The notes under the pieces are model-generated. The model saw nothing but the letters and a program-made list of their open reading frames with translations, made no database searches and had not been told where the DNA came from. DNA of 38,221 nt. It comes from an uncultured Bacteroides sp. Lineage in GTDB: Bacteria; Bacteroidota; Bacteroidia; Bacteroidales; Bacteroidaceae. A program made the position numbers and the translations under genes. The stretch lies in NCBI GenBank assembly GCA_900755095.1, contig CAAEFE010000117.1:1-38221 (forward strand), read 5' to 3'. Shown piece after piece: positions 8,481 through 17,591 of the stretch (its first letter is position 1; the number at the start of each line of letters is the position of its first letter).

Positions 8481-10963
8481 ACAAACAATCCTCCAATCTG
8501 ATAAACAGCAAATGATACAAGCCAAGCCAATCCCGTTGTGTAACAAGCAGCAAAAAGCGCCCATTTCCAACTACCCGACTCCTGTTTTATAGCCGCTATC
8601 GCCGCAATACACGGGAAGTAAATCAATACAAACAACATATAACAGAAAGCAACCAATGGAGTAATCGGAATTCGTTCTGCCAAACTTACTGAATCAGCAT
8701 CCGGATCATCTGCATATAAGACACCTAATGTACTTACTACCAATTCTTTCGCTCCCACACCGGAAAGCAAGCCAATACCTAGTTTCCAATCAAATCCCAG
8801 TGGTTTTATAACTGGCTCTATACCACGTCCCAACTGGCCGATATAAGAATTTTCCTGCTGCTCGGCAACTGTTTCATAAGCATCATGATTCGGATAATAC
8901 CCCAAGAACCAGATTATAATAGAAGCAATCATAATAATGCCTCCCATCTTTTTCAAATACTGCGCTCCCTTTTCCCATGTGTGACGGAAGATCGATTTTG
9001 CTGTCGGCATCCGGTAAGGTGGAAGTTCCATCACAAATGGAGTATCATCACCCTTCACCAGAAACTTGCTAAACAAGCGGGCCATTACCACAGCCAGTAC
9101 AATACCAATCACATAAATACTTAACAACACCAGACTTGCATTGTTCGGGAAGAAAGCACCCACCAACAATAAATAAATTGGCAGACGCGCACTGCAAGAC
9201 ATCAAAGGATTTACCAACATTGTAATAAGACGGCTCTTCCGGTTCTCAATAGTACGGGAAGCTATAATAGCAGGTACATTGCATCCAAATCCCATAATCA
9301 AAGGAATGAATGATTTTCCGTGCAATCCCATTTTATGCATGATTTTATCCATGATAAAAGCTGCACGAGCCATATAACCCGAATCTTCCATAAGAGAAAT
9401 GCAGAAATACAAAATCAAGATATTCGGCAAAAAGACAATAACCGCTCCTACCCCACCAATAATTCCATCAATCAGCAAATCTTTAAATGGACCTTCCGCC
9501 ATATTATTGCGTAACAAGTCACCAATCTGCTCGACAAGCCATTCAATCCCCATCATCGGATATTCTCCAATGACAAACGTACCCTCAAACATCAGATACA
9601 TAAAAAGGAAGAAAATAGGAAATCCCCAGACACGGTGAGTTACGATCGAATCCAGCACTTTTGTTGTCTGCGCCTGCTCCAAGTGATTATCTGTGAATGT
9701 CTCCTTCAGTGCACCACTGATAAATCCATATTTAGCATCCGTAATAGCCGATTCACAATCCTCATTCATTGTGTCCTGAACACGCTTCGACATCTTATCA
9801 CGGACATGGAATATCTCATCCGCATTTGGTAATGTCCGCACAATGCGCTCAATGTCAGGATCATTCTCCAACAATTTAATGGATAGGAAACGGGTAGAAT
9901 ATTTATGACGGATAAATTCGTTTTTGGACACTTCACTTTTTACAGCTTCAATCGCTTTTTCGATATCAGGACCATGATTGATATGAATATGCCGGAAGAC
10001 ACGCCCCGTCTTTTTATGTTCACGTACATAATCTTCCAAATGCTCTTCCTCGTGGTTCTTACGATCTTCCAGAGAATCATGCCATTCGGTCAAATCCTTA
10101 AGAACTTCCGGATTCATATTTCCCTGTTTATCAAAGAAGTCTACTCCTTCATACAGATTGATAACAACATGAAACAAGGTATCCAATCCACGATTTTTCT
10201 TACTGACAGTAGGCAACATCGGCACCCCGAACAACTTACTCAACAGATGATAATCCAATGTATTTCCACTGGCTTCCAACTCATCATAAATATTCAGAGC
10301 TACCACCATGCGGACATTCATATCTATCAATTGAGTAGTCAGATATAAGTTTCGCTCCAGATTAGAGGAATCGACTACATTAATAATCACGTCCGGAGTT
10401 TCATCGATAATATGACGACGCACATAGATTTCTTCCGGCGTATAAGCAGACAAAGAATAAGTTCCCGGCAAATCGACAATACGGAAATGATAGCCTTCGA
10501 AATCAAAATAACCTTCTTTGGCATCCACGGTTACGCCGCTGTAGTTTCCAACATGCTCATGAGCACCGGATGCAAGATTAAATAAAGAAGTCTTGCCACT
10601 GTTCGGGTTTCCGACCAAAGCAACATTAATGGTACGGCGTTTACCTAACGCCAACCGTTTCATATCTTCTTCTTTTACTGAAAGGTCTTCAGGCAATCCT
10701 TCATGATAAACGGTCTTCTCGGCCAGTTTCTTTGCTTCCTCTTCGCTGATAACTTCGATCATTTCAGCTTCCTGACGACGAAGAGAAATTTCATAACCTA
10801 AAACTTTATATTTTATGGGATCTTTTAGCGGAGCATTCAACAGCACTTCAACCGTTTTACCTTTAATGAAGCCCATCTCCACAATACGCTTACGAAAACC
10901 ACCGTGCCCCAATACCTTTACAATAACACCTTTTTCTCCTGTTTTTAATTCGGACAAACGCAT
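8477..10963 (-). CDS. feoB: Fused FeoA-FeoB ferrous iron transporter
   Basis: An 828-residue inner-membrane iron(II) importer. Residues 1-75 are a FeoA SH3-like domain (MRLSELKTGEKGVIVKVLG). The FeoB G domain begins near residue 113 with the P-loop NVALVGNPNSGKTSLF and switch/G3 residues DLPGTYSL. A helical guanine-dissociation-inhibitor region follows, then the membrane part with two gating modules (e.g. MGFGCNVPAI and the SGVGAKELVVS repeat). The fusion is common in Bacteroidota. I start at the ATG at 10963 rather than 15 codons upstream, because a full promoter (10982-11013) puts transcription start near 10975 and because FeoA proteins begin with MRLSEL. It is coupled by ATGA overlap to the Cys-rich small gene. 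Confidence 0.95.
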   Translation of the reverse strand: MRLSELKTGEKGVIVKVLGHGGFRKRIVEMGFIKGKTVEVLLNAPLKDPIKYKVLGYEISLRRQEAEMIEVISEEEAKKLAEKTVYHEGLPEDLSVKEEDMKRLALGKRRTINVALVGNPNSGKTSLFNLASGAHEHVGNYSGVTVDAKEGYFDFEGYHFRIVDLPGTYSLSAYTPEEIYVRRHIIDETPDVIINVVDSSNLERNLYLTTQLIDMNVRMVVALNIYDELEASGNTLDYHLLSKLFGVPMLPTVSKKNRGLDTLFHVVINLYEGVDFFDKQGNMNPEVLKDLTEWHDSLEDRKNHEEEHLEDYVREHKKTGRVFRHIHINHGPDIEKAIEAVKSEVSKNEFIRHKYSTRFLSIKLLENDPDIERIVRTLPNADEIFHVRDKMSKRVQDTMNEDCESAITDAKYGFISGALKETFTDNHLEQAQTTKVLDSIVTHRVWGFPIFFLFMYLMFEGTFVIGEYPMMGIEWLVEQIGDLLRNNMAEGPFKDLLIDGIIGGVGAVIVFLPNILILYFCISLMEDSGYMARAAFIMDKIMHKMGLHGKSFIPLIMGFGCNVPAIIASRTIENRKSRLITMLVNPLMSCSARLPIYLLLVGAFFPNNASLVLLSIYVIGIVLAVVMARLFSKFLVKGDDTPFVMELPPYRMPTAKSIFRHTWEKGAQYLKKMGGIIMIASIIIWFLGYYPNHDAYETVAEQQENSYIGQLGRGIEPVIKPLGFDWKLGIGLLSGVGAKELVVSTLGVLYADDPDADSVSLAERIPITPLVAFCYMLFVLIYFPCIAAIAAIKQESGSWKWALFAACYTTGLAWLVSFAVYQIGGLFV

Positions 10964-10981
10964 AACTCTCAAAATTTTTGG

Positions 10982-11013
10982 CAAAGATAATTCATAACTT
11001 CGGAGCATGCAAA
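10982..11013 (-). promoter_or_regulatory. Promoter of feoAB
   Basis: On the minus strand TTTG (complement of 11010-11013), 20-nt spacer, TATCTTTG (complement of 10982-10989). It decides the feoAB start, since an ATG at 11008 would lie upstream of the transcript. Confidence 0.8.
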
Positions 11014-11095
11014 TTATTTAGAATGTTTTTAAATAGCAGCTTTTTTCATCCTCTAAAAGATTCAGAAAAAATAAAAAAACTTATTGATAAACTCG

Positions 11096-11103
11096 TATCT
11101 TTG
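11096..11103 (+). promoter_or_regulatory. -7 box of tilS, leaving almost no leader
   Basis: TATCTTTG ends 5 nt before the tilS ATG, so transcription would start at or next to the start codon. No exact -33 TTTG is seen. Confidence 0.55.
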
Positions 11104-11108
11104 CAGGT

Positions 11109-12389
11109 ATGATACAACAACGCGTTACAAAATATATAGAAAAGGAACATTTATTCTCACCGGATGATAAAATCCTGGTCGCATTGAGTGGTGGTGCCGA
11201 CTCGGTGGCATTACTATATATTCTGCATACAGCAGGCTATCATTGCGAAGCCGCACATTGTAATTTCCACCTGCGAGGCAAAGAGTCAGACCGGGACGAG
11301 TTATTTGTCCGCCAACTTTGCGAAAGAATGGAAATCCATTTACATACCATTGATTTCAACACGACCCAATATGCAACGGAAAAACATATTTCGATTGAAA
11401 TGGCCGCACGGGAACTCCGCTACCAATGGTTCGAGAAAATTAGAAAAGAATGTCAGGCAGATGTTGTCGCTGTGGCCCATCACCAGGATGATAGCATAGA
11501 AACTATACTACTTAACCTGATTCGGGGAACAGGAATTACCGGTCTGTTAGGAATCCGCCCCCGTAATGGAACCATCGTACGCCCTCTGCTTTGTATCAAC
11601 CGGGAAGAGATAATTCGTTACCTGCAAAACATCGGACAAGATTATGTGACAGACAGCACCAATCTGGAAGACGAATATACCCGTAATAAAATCCGACTCA
11701 ACCTCCTTCCCCTCATGCAGGAAATTAATCCGTCAGTCAAAAACACTCTGATAGATACGAGTAATTATCTGAATGATATAGCCACTATATATAATAAATG
11801 TATAGAGGAAACTAAAAAGAAAATCATTACAGCAGAAGGTATCCGAATCAGTGATTTAGTAAAGGAACCGGCACCCGAAGCCATCTTATTCGAAGTCCTG
11901 CATCCTCTAGGATTCAATTCCGCACAAATCAAAGATATCACCCATTCGCTTCATAGCCAACCGGGCAAGCAATTCTGTAGCAAAGAATGGAGAGTGATAA
12001 AAGACAGAGAATTCCTATTAATAGAAACAGCTGAATCTGAAAATGAGACTCTTCCTCCTTTTCAAATTATCAAAGAAGAAAAAGAATACACCCCGGATTT
12101 TCTCATTCCACGTGAAAAGGAAATTGCCTGTTTTGATGCCGACAAACTGAATGGAGAAATTCATTACCGGAAATGGCAGCCGGGAGACACTTTTATTCCT
12201 TTTGGAATGAAAGGAAAGAAAAAAATAAGCGATTATCTGACCGACCGCAAATTTTCTATCAGCCAAAAAGAACGCCAATGGGTACTCTGCTGTGGAGAAC
12301 ACATCGCATGGCTGATAGGCGAACGAACAGACAACCGCTTTCGTATTGATGAAACGACTAAGCGCGTCGTGATTTACAAAATAGTCTGA
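11109..12389 (+). CDS. tilS: tRNA(Ile)-lysidine synthase
   Basis: TilS attaches lysine to C34 of the CAU-anticodon tRNA-Ile, so that it reads AUA instead of AUG; it is essential in most bacteria. The 426-residue protein has the N-type ATP pyrophosphatase signature [12 protein letters not shown] at residues 25-36. The second conserved block is [18 protein letters not shown], followed by [11 protein letters not shown], and the central TilS domain with [13 protein letters not shown]. The C-terminal domain has [14 protein letters not shown] and [11 protein letters not shown]. Length and order are standard. Its last 16 nt overlap the convergent gene on the other strand. Confidence 0.95.
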   Translation: MIQQRVTKYIEKEHLFSPDDKILVALSGGADSVALLYILHTAGYHCEAAHCNFHLRGKESDRDELFVRQLCERMEIHLHTIDFNTTQYATEKHISIEMAARELRYQWFEKIRKECQADVVAVAHHQDDSIETILLNLIRGTGITGLLGIRPRNGTIVRPLLCINREEIIRYLQNIGQDYVTDSTNLEDEYTRNKIRLNLLPLMQEINPSVKNTLIDTSNYLNDIATIYNKCIEETKKKIITAEGIRISDLVKEPAPEAILFEVLHPLGFNSAQIKDITHSLHSQPGKQFCSKEWRVIKDREFLLIETAESENETLPPFQIIKEEKEYTPDFLIPREKEIACFDADKLNGEIHYRKWQPGDTFIPFGMKGKKKISDYLTDRKFSISQKERQWVLCCGEHIAWLIGERTDNRFRIDETTKRVVIYKIV

Positions 12390-13210
12390 GGTAACTTCTG
12401 TTTCTTGAAACAATCTGATAACAAAGCTGCAAAAGGAGTTTCATACACCCTTGCTTTCCTAACGCAAGCTTTTACACAAGCGCAACATTTGATACATTTA
12501 GCCTCATCCGTATGTAGCTCATCCCCTTTCGTTATAGCCCCTGCCGGACAACGGACCACACATAACCCGCAATGGGTACACAAATCCTCATCTTCCACCC
12601 AAGGAACGCGGGGAAGCGGTGTACCACTTTTACGTAACTTGATGACTTTCCTCAAAAAACGGAACAAAGGAAAGAATGGTTGACTCGGACGTTTGATAGT
12701 ACGTACATCCACCGGATAAAGGGTATCCATACTATCAGCTGTCTGTATTTTTTCCATGATTTTCTTCCCAAACTCCGCAGCAAAGGCTAAATCCGATTCA
12801 TCAGGACGTCCCACTGCAATCGGGTATTTGTCGGTACTATATGAATGTTCTCCAATAAAAGTTGCCCCGGCAATTACTTTAAATCCATGAGGAATAGCAA
12901 AAGCATCCAATTCCATTAAAGCTTTTTCATAAGCGCGATTTCCGTAAACCACTACCAAAACGGTAGGAGTATCCACTCCACGGATATACTGCAAACGTTC
13001 CATTGCCAAAGGAGCGACATGTCCTCCATACACAGGCACTACAATAATAGCCAAAGAAGATGTAGGAATCACAATTTCATCCGCAATCTGCTGCGTCACA
13101 TTGATAGGAAAAATATTTTTTATGCCCGTCCCGTGAACAATCGCCTCCGCAACTTGTTTAGATGTGTGTGTAGGCGAAAAATAAATTAAATGAGCTTCAT
13201 TTACTGTCAT
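12374..13210 (-). CDS. EFR1-type flavodoxin/ferredoxin fusion protein
   Basis: A 278-residue cytoplasmic redox protein. The N-terminal half is flavodoxin-like: [15 protein letters not shown] matches the FMN phosphate-binding loop (SxTxxT-like), and [11 protein letters not shown] the next flavin loop. The C-terminal part holds two 4Fe-4S ferredoxin motifs, [12 protein letters not shown] and [11 protein letters not shown]. This fusion is known as the EFR1 family in anaerobes; it should pass electrons between a flavin and iron-sulfur centres, partner unknown. The ATG at 13210 is chosen because a minus-strand TATCTTTG box lies at 13230-13237; a longer reading (to 13405) would begin upstream of that promoter. 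Confidence 0.85.
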   Translation of the reverse strand: MTVNEAHLIYFSPTHTSKQVAEAIVHGTGIKNIFPINVTQQIADEIVIPTSSLAIIVVPVYGGHVAPLAMERLQYIRGVDTPTVLVVVYGNRAYEKALMELDAFAIPHGFKVIAGATFIGEHSYSTDKYPIAVGRPDESDLAFAAEFGKKIMEKIQTADSMDTLYPVDVRTIKRPSQPFFPLFRFLRKVIKLRKSGTPLPRVPWVEDEDLCTHCGLCVVRCPAGAITKGDELHTDEAKCIKCCACVKACVRKARVYETPFAALLSDCFKKQKLPQTIL

Positions 13211-13229
13211 ACTATTTTCTTTTATGTAG

Positions 13230-13237
13230 CAAAGATA
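13230..13237 (-). promoter_or_regulatory. -7 box of the EFR1-type gene
   Basis: TATCTTTG on the minus strand, 19 nt upstream of the chosen ATG. Confidence 0.55.
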
Positions 13238-13290
13238 CACTTTTACGTGGAAAAAAATGTTTGATTGTTCATGAAACCAAAAAAAATTAT

Positions 13291-13446
13291 TATCTTTGCC
13301 CCGTTGAAACATTCTACGATTCAACATATACATCCCTAATTCAGAATAAAAAACAAAACGTATGCTCGCATATCTGTAGCCATGAGCTGTAGTAATGCTG
13401 TCCATAATTCAGCAAAAAAAGAAATATTAATAACTTACCATACTAT
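13291..13446 (+). promoter_or_regulatory. rho promoter box and long 5' leader
   Basis: TATCTTTG at 13291-13298 is followed by about 140 nt of untranslated leader before rho. The leader opens with a short hairpin (GTTGAA...TTCAAC, 13303-13325) and contains mini-ORFs, for example MLAYL at 13362. Rho genes are often autoregulated through their leaders by Rho-dependent attenuation; whether that happens here is inference. Confidence 0.5.
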
Positions 13447-15750
13447 ATGTATAACATTATCCAATTAAACGACAAAAATCTGTCGGAACTTCAAGTTATT
13501 GCCAAAGAGTTAGGCATAAAAAAAGCAGACTCATACAAAAAAGAAGACCTTGTTTATAAAATACTCGATGAACAGGCCATTGTAGGAGCTACAAAGAAAG
13601 TTGCCGCAGATAAGCTAAAAGAAGAACGCAAAAATGAAGAACAAAAGAAAAAGCGTTCACGGGTAGCTCCTACCAAAAAAGAAGACAAAGTGGTTTCCGC
13701 AACAAAGAGTGAAGAGGTTAACAAGACAAAAGAGACCGCTCCTGTAAAAGCTGCACCACAACCTTCCAAGAAAGAAGAAAGTACAAACAAAGAAAAAGAA
13801 ACTGTTGTTGTAGAAGCTAAAGCGGAAAACACTGCTACTCCCAAGCGTAAAGTAGGCCGTCCTCGTAAGAGCTCTGATGCAGAAGAGAAAAAAGAAGTAG
13901 AAAATGCAAAACCGGCAGCACCCAAAGTAGTGGAACCTAAACCTGTTGTTGCAGAGAAAGCTACTGGTGCTACGGAAAAGCCAGCTCCGGTACAACAGCA
14001 AACAGCTGAGAAGAAAGCAAAAAACAAACCAGCTGCAGAAGCAAATAAGCCTGTTGCAGAAACAAATAAACCGGCTACTGAACCTAACAAACCTGTTGTA
14101 GAGAAAAAGGTAATAGATAAACCACAAAAGAAAGCTGCACCCGTTATCGACGAGGAAAGCAATATCTTATCCAGCGTTGACGACGATGATTTTATTCCAA
14201 TCGAAGATCTGCCTTCTGAAAAAATAGAGCTTCCTACCGAATTATTCGGAAAATTCGAAGCTACTAAAACAGAATCAGCACAGACAGCACCGGAACAGCC
14301 ATCTCATCCTCAACAGCAACAACAATCTCAACAGCAGCAGTCCCAGCAGCAACGTCCGCGTATTGTTCGCCCACGCGACAATAACAACGGTAATAACAAT
14401 GCTAACAACAATGGAAATAATGGCAATAACGCCAATAATAATTTCCAGCGTAACAACAATAACCAGAATCAGGTTCAGAACCCAAATCAAAATCAGAATC
14501 AGAACCAGAACCAAAACCAACAACGCTCACCGATGCCACGTGCCGCTCAGCAGAACAATGCGGGTGAAAATCTTCCGGTACAACAGCAGCAGGAACGTAA
14601 GGTTATTGAACGCGAAAAGCCTTATGAATTCGACGATATTCTCAACGGAGTAGGTGTTCTGGAAATTATGCAGGATGGATACGGATTCCTCCGTTCTTCC
14701 GACTATAACTACCTTTCTTCTCCGGATGATATTTACGTATCACAATCTCAAATCAAACTATTTGGTCTGAAAACCGGTGATGTAGTAGAAGGAGTTATCC
14801 GTCCACCCAAAGAAGGAGAAAAATATTTCCCATTGGTAAAGGTTTCGAAGATCAACGGACGTGATGCAGCTTTCGTTCGCGACCGTGTTCCTTTCGAACA
14901 TCTGACACCTCTCTTCCCGGATGAAAAGTTTAAACTTTGCAAAGGCGGTTATTCAGACTCTATGTCTGCCCGTGTCGTCGATCTTTTCGCTCCTATCGGT
15001 AAAGGCCAGCGTGCATTGATCGTTGCCCAGCCAAAGACAGGTAAGACCATCTTAATGAAAGATATCGCAAACGCTATCGCAGCCAACCACCCGGAAGTTT
15101 ACATGATTATGCTGCTGATTGACGAACGCCCGGAAGAAGTAACAGACATGGCGCGCAGCGTTAATGCAGAAGTAATTGCTTCTACTTTCGACGAACCGGC
15201 AGAACGCCACGTAAAAATTGCAGGTATCGTATTGGAAAAGGCAAAACGTCTGGTAGAATGTGGTCACGACGTAGTTATCTTCCTTGATTCTATTACTCGT
15301 CTGGCTCGTGCATACAATACAGTATCTCCTGCATCCGGTAAAGTTCTTTCCGGTGGTGTGGATGCAAATGCACTTCATAAACCTAAACGCTTCTTCGGTG
15401 CTGCCCGTAATATTGAAAACGGTGGTTCACTGACTATTATTGCTACCGCATTGATCGATACCGGTTCTAAAATGGACGAAGTTATCTTCGAAGAATTCAA
15501 GGGTACAGGTAACATGGAGTTGCAGCTCGACCGCAACCTGTCCAACAAACGCATCTTCCCGGCAGTCAACATTACCGCATCCAGCACTCGTCGCGACGAC
15601 CTGTTGCTTGATAAAACAACCCTTGACCGCATGTGGATATTACGCAAATATCTTGCCGACATGAATCCGATCGAAGCAATGGACTTTGTTAAAGACCGTC
15701 TGGAAAAAACCAGAGACAACGACGAATTCCTGATGAGCATGAACAGCTAA
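13447..15750 (+). CDS. rho: Transcription termination factor Rho with long disordered insert
   Basis: Rho is the hexameric RNA helicase that ends transcription. This 767-residue form has the N-terminal Rho_N helix bundle (residues 1-45). A Lys/Glu/Ala/Pro-rich segment (about 50-240) and a Gln- then Asn-rich segment (about 285-375) replace the usual short linker. The RNA-binding cold-shock-like domain follows with [16 protein letters not shown]. The ATPase core has P-loop AQPKTGKT (529-536), Walker [16 protein letters not shown] and the R-loop. It is about 350 residues longer than E. coli Rho (419). In B. thetaiotaomicron this disordered region is known to drive Rho phase separation and to matter for gut fitness. 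It is monocistronic, with a terminator after the stop. Confidence 0.97.
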   Translation: MYNIIQLNDKNLSELQVIAKELGIKKADSYKKEDLVYKILDEQAIVGATKKVAADKLKEERKNEEQKKKRSRVAPTKKEDKVVSATKSEEVNKTKETAPVKAAPQPSKKEESTNKEKETVVVEAKAENTATPKRKVGRPRKSSDAEEKKEVENAKPAAPKVVEPKPVVAEKATGATEKPAPVQQQTAEKKAKNKPAAEANKPVAETNKPATEPNKPVVEKKVIDKPQKKAAPVIDEESNILSSVDDDDFIPIEDLPSEKIELPTELFGKFEATKTESAQTAPEQPSHPQQQQQSQQQQSQQQRPRIVRPRDNNNGNNNANNNGNNGNNANNNFQRNNNNQNQVQNPNQNQNQNQNQNQQRSPMPRAAQQNNAGENLPVQQQQERKVIEREKPYEFDDILNGVGVLEIMQDGYGFLRSSDYNYLSSPDDIYVSQSQIKLFGLKTGDVVEGVIRPPKEGEKYFPLVKVSKINGRDAAFVRDRVPFEHLTPLFPDEKFKLCKGGYSDSMSARVVDLFAPIGKGQRALIVAQPKTGKTILMKDIANAIAANHPEVYMIMLLIDERPEEVTDMARSVNAEVIASTFDEPAERHVKIAGIVLEKAKRLVECGHDVVIFLDSITRLARAYNTVSPASGKVLSGGVDANALHKPKRFFGAARNIENGGSLTIIATALIDTGSKMDEVIFEEFKGTGNMELQLDRNLSNKRIFPAVNITASSTRRDDLLLDKTTLDRMWILRKYLADMNPIEAMDFVKDRLEKTRDNDEFLMSMNS

Positions 15751-15771
15751 TCAACAGCAAACTTATAAATG

Positions 15772-15825
15772 AACGGTGAACAAACTGCGCCATAACAAGT
15801 GCAGTTTATTCACCGTTTTCTTTTT
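15772..15825 (+). terminator. Terminator of rho
   Basis: A 17-bp stem with one mismatch (15772-15788 with 15801-15817) and a T-rich tail. Confidence 0.8.
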
Positions 15826-15991
15826 CGGTAACCCATTTTATGACTTATCACCTGCCGTTTATCACTTATCATTCAACTCCCATCACCGATAGTTACCCCT
15901 AACCGCTTGCCACACCTTTCATTTTTGTACAAAATACTTTCATTTGCGTCCAAAACTACTACCTCGCCCTTTTTTACGTTTCCTTTTTTCC

Positions 15992-15999
15992 TACTTTTG
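15992..15999 (+). promoter_or_regulatory. Possible -7 box of the sulfatase gene
   Basis: TACTTTTG fits TANNTTTG and would give a leader of about 30 nt. No TTTG -33 box is present. The remainder of 15826-16034 shows nothing else I can support. Confidence 0.4.
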
Positions 16000-16034
16000 C
16001 TTCCAAATCAAATATTACTTAATTCTAACCAGTA

Positions 16035-17501
16035 ATGAAAACTATTTATCCATTCATGGGATTAGCCCTGTGCAGCGTGACAGCGCAGGCCCAAGAAAAG
16101 CCCAATTTCCTGATTATCCAGTGCGACCATCTGACACAACGCGTTGTGGGAGCTTACGGACAAACACAAGGCTGCACCCTCCCTATTGACGAAGTCGCTT
16201 CACGAGGAGTTATCTTCTCCAATGCTTATGTAGGCTGCCCTCTCAGCCAACCCTCACGCGCTGCTTTATGGAGTGGCATGATGCCTCATCAAACCAATGT
16301 ACGTTCCAACTCCAGCGAACCTATCAACCCACGTATTCCCGAAAATGTACCGACATTAGGAAGTCTTTTTTCTGAAAACGGTTACGAAGCCGTACACTTC
16401 GGAAAAACGCATGACATGGGTTCACTTAGAGGATTCAAGCATAAAGAACCAGTAGCCAAGCCATTCACTGATCCGGAATTCCCGGTCAATAACGACAGCT
16501 TCCTGGATGTAGGAACATGCGAAGACGCTGTTGCTTATCTAAGTAATCCGCCGGAAGAACCATTCATCTGTATCGCAGATTTTCAGAACCCTCACAATAT
16601 CTGTGGATTTGTAGGAGCGAACGAAGGAGTACATACCGACCGCCCCATTAGCGGAACCCTTCCGGAACTACCAGCCAATTTCAATGTAGAAGACTGGAGC
16701 AATATCCCTAAACCTGTACAATACATCTGCTGCAGTCATCGCCGCATGACCCAGGCCTCTCATTGGAATGAAGAGAATTACCGTCATTACATTGCTGCTT
16801 TCCAACACTATACCAAGATGGTTTCCAAGCAAGTAGACAGCGTATTGAAAGCACTTTACTCCACTCCTGCCGGAAAAAACACAATCGTTATTATCATGGC
16901 TGACCATGGTGATGGGATGGCTTCACACCGCATGGTGACCAAACACATCAGCTTCTACGATGAAATGACCAACGTACCGTTTATCTTTGCAGGTCCCGGC
17001 ATCAAACAACAGAAAAAGCCCATAGACCAAGTATTGACACAGCCTACACTGGATCTTCTGCCTACCCTTTGTGATTTGGCAGGAATTCCTGTTCCGGCCG
17101 AAAAACCGGGAATCAGCCTTGCACCTATATTAAAAGGAGAGAAACAGAAAAAAACTCACCCTTATGTCGTTTCCGAATGGCATAGCGAATATGAATATGT
17201 CGTTACTCCCGGACGTATGGTACGCGGACCGAGATACAAGTACACTCACTATCTGGAAGGTAACGGAGAAGAGCTATATGATATGAAAAAGGATCCGGGA
17301 GAACGCAAGAATCTCGCCAAAGACCCTAAATACAGTAAAGTCCTCGCCGAACACCGTGCCATGCTTGATGATTACATCGCCCGCACCAAAGACGATTACC
17401 GGAGTTTGAAAGTAGATGCCGATCCACGATGCAGAAACCATACTCCCGGCTACCCCAACCACGAGGGCCCTGGGGTACGAGAGATACTCAAAAGAAAATA
17501 A
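16035..17501 (+). CDS. Periplasmic sulfatase, Ser-type (family S1)
   Basis: A 488-residue exported sulfatase with a signal peptide ending AQA near residue 20. The alkaline-phosphatase fold is shown by the metal-binding N-terminal strand (FLIIQCDHL), HFGKTHDMG, and MADHGDGMASH. The activation motif reads SQPSR, with Ser71 where most sulfatases have Cys, so it should be a Ser-type enzyme converted to formylglycine by the anaerobic radical-SAM maturase anSME. Bacteroides use such enzymes to desulfate mucin and glycosaminoglycans; the substrate here is not predictable and no SusCD pair or glycosidase is adjacent. A terminator follows directly. Confidence 0.9.
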   Translation: MKTIYPFMGLALCSVTAQAQEKPNFLIIQCDHLTQRVVGAYGQTQGCTLPIDEVASRGVIFSNAYVGCPLSQPSRAALWSGMMPHQTNVRSNSSEPINPRIPENVPTLGSLFSENGYEAVHFGKTHDMGSLRGFKHKEPVAKPFTDPEFPVNNDSFLDVGTCEDAVAYLSNPPEEPFICIADFQNPHNICGFVGANEGVHTDRPISGTLPELPANFNVEDWSNIPKPVQYICCSHRRMTQASHWNEENYRHYIAAFQHYTKMVSKQVDSVLKALYSTPAGKNTIVIIMADHGDGMASHRMVTKHISFYDEMTNVPFIFAGPGIKQQKKPIDQVLTQPTLDLLPTLCDLAGIPVPAEKPGISLAPILKGEKQKKTHPYVVSEWHSEYEYVVTPGRMVRGPRYKYTHYLEGNGEELYDMKKDPGERKNLAKDPKYSKVLAEHRAMLDDYIARTKDDYRSLKVDADPRCRNHTPGYPNHEGPGVREILKRK

Positions 17502-17506
17502 ATTAT

Positions 17507-17548
17507 AAAAAAGAGTGAAGATTTCTTTGTAATCTTCACTCTTTTTAG
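17507..17548 (+). terminator. Terminator of the sulfatase gene
   Basis: A 13-bp perfect stem (17511-17523 with 17531-17543) flanked by an A-run and a T-run. Confidence 0.85.
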
Positions 17549-17591
17549 TTCTTTTGCAGATAAACTTACAAGCAAGCAATTCTTATATCAG

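Noticed and set aside
10963..11008. Fifteen-codon longer FeoAB start
   Set aside because: It would start upstream of the -7 box and add residues absent from FeoA domains.
13554..14162. Minus-strand ORF of 202 codons inside rho
   Set aside because: Ala/Phe/Ser-rich antisense of the Lys/Ala-rich Rho insert; low-complexity coding DNA is open on both strands.
14299..14520. Possible CRISPR-like or satellite array in rho
   Set aside because: The repetition is codon-level Gln/Asn runs without constant repeat-spacer structure.
14275..14523. Leu/Ile/Val-rich minus ORF that looks like a membrane protein
   Set aside because: Antisense of the CAG/AAT repeats encoding Gln/Asn in Rho.
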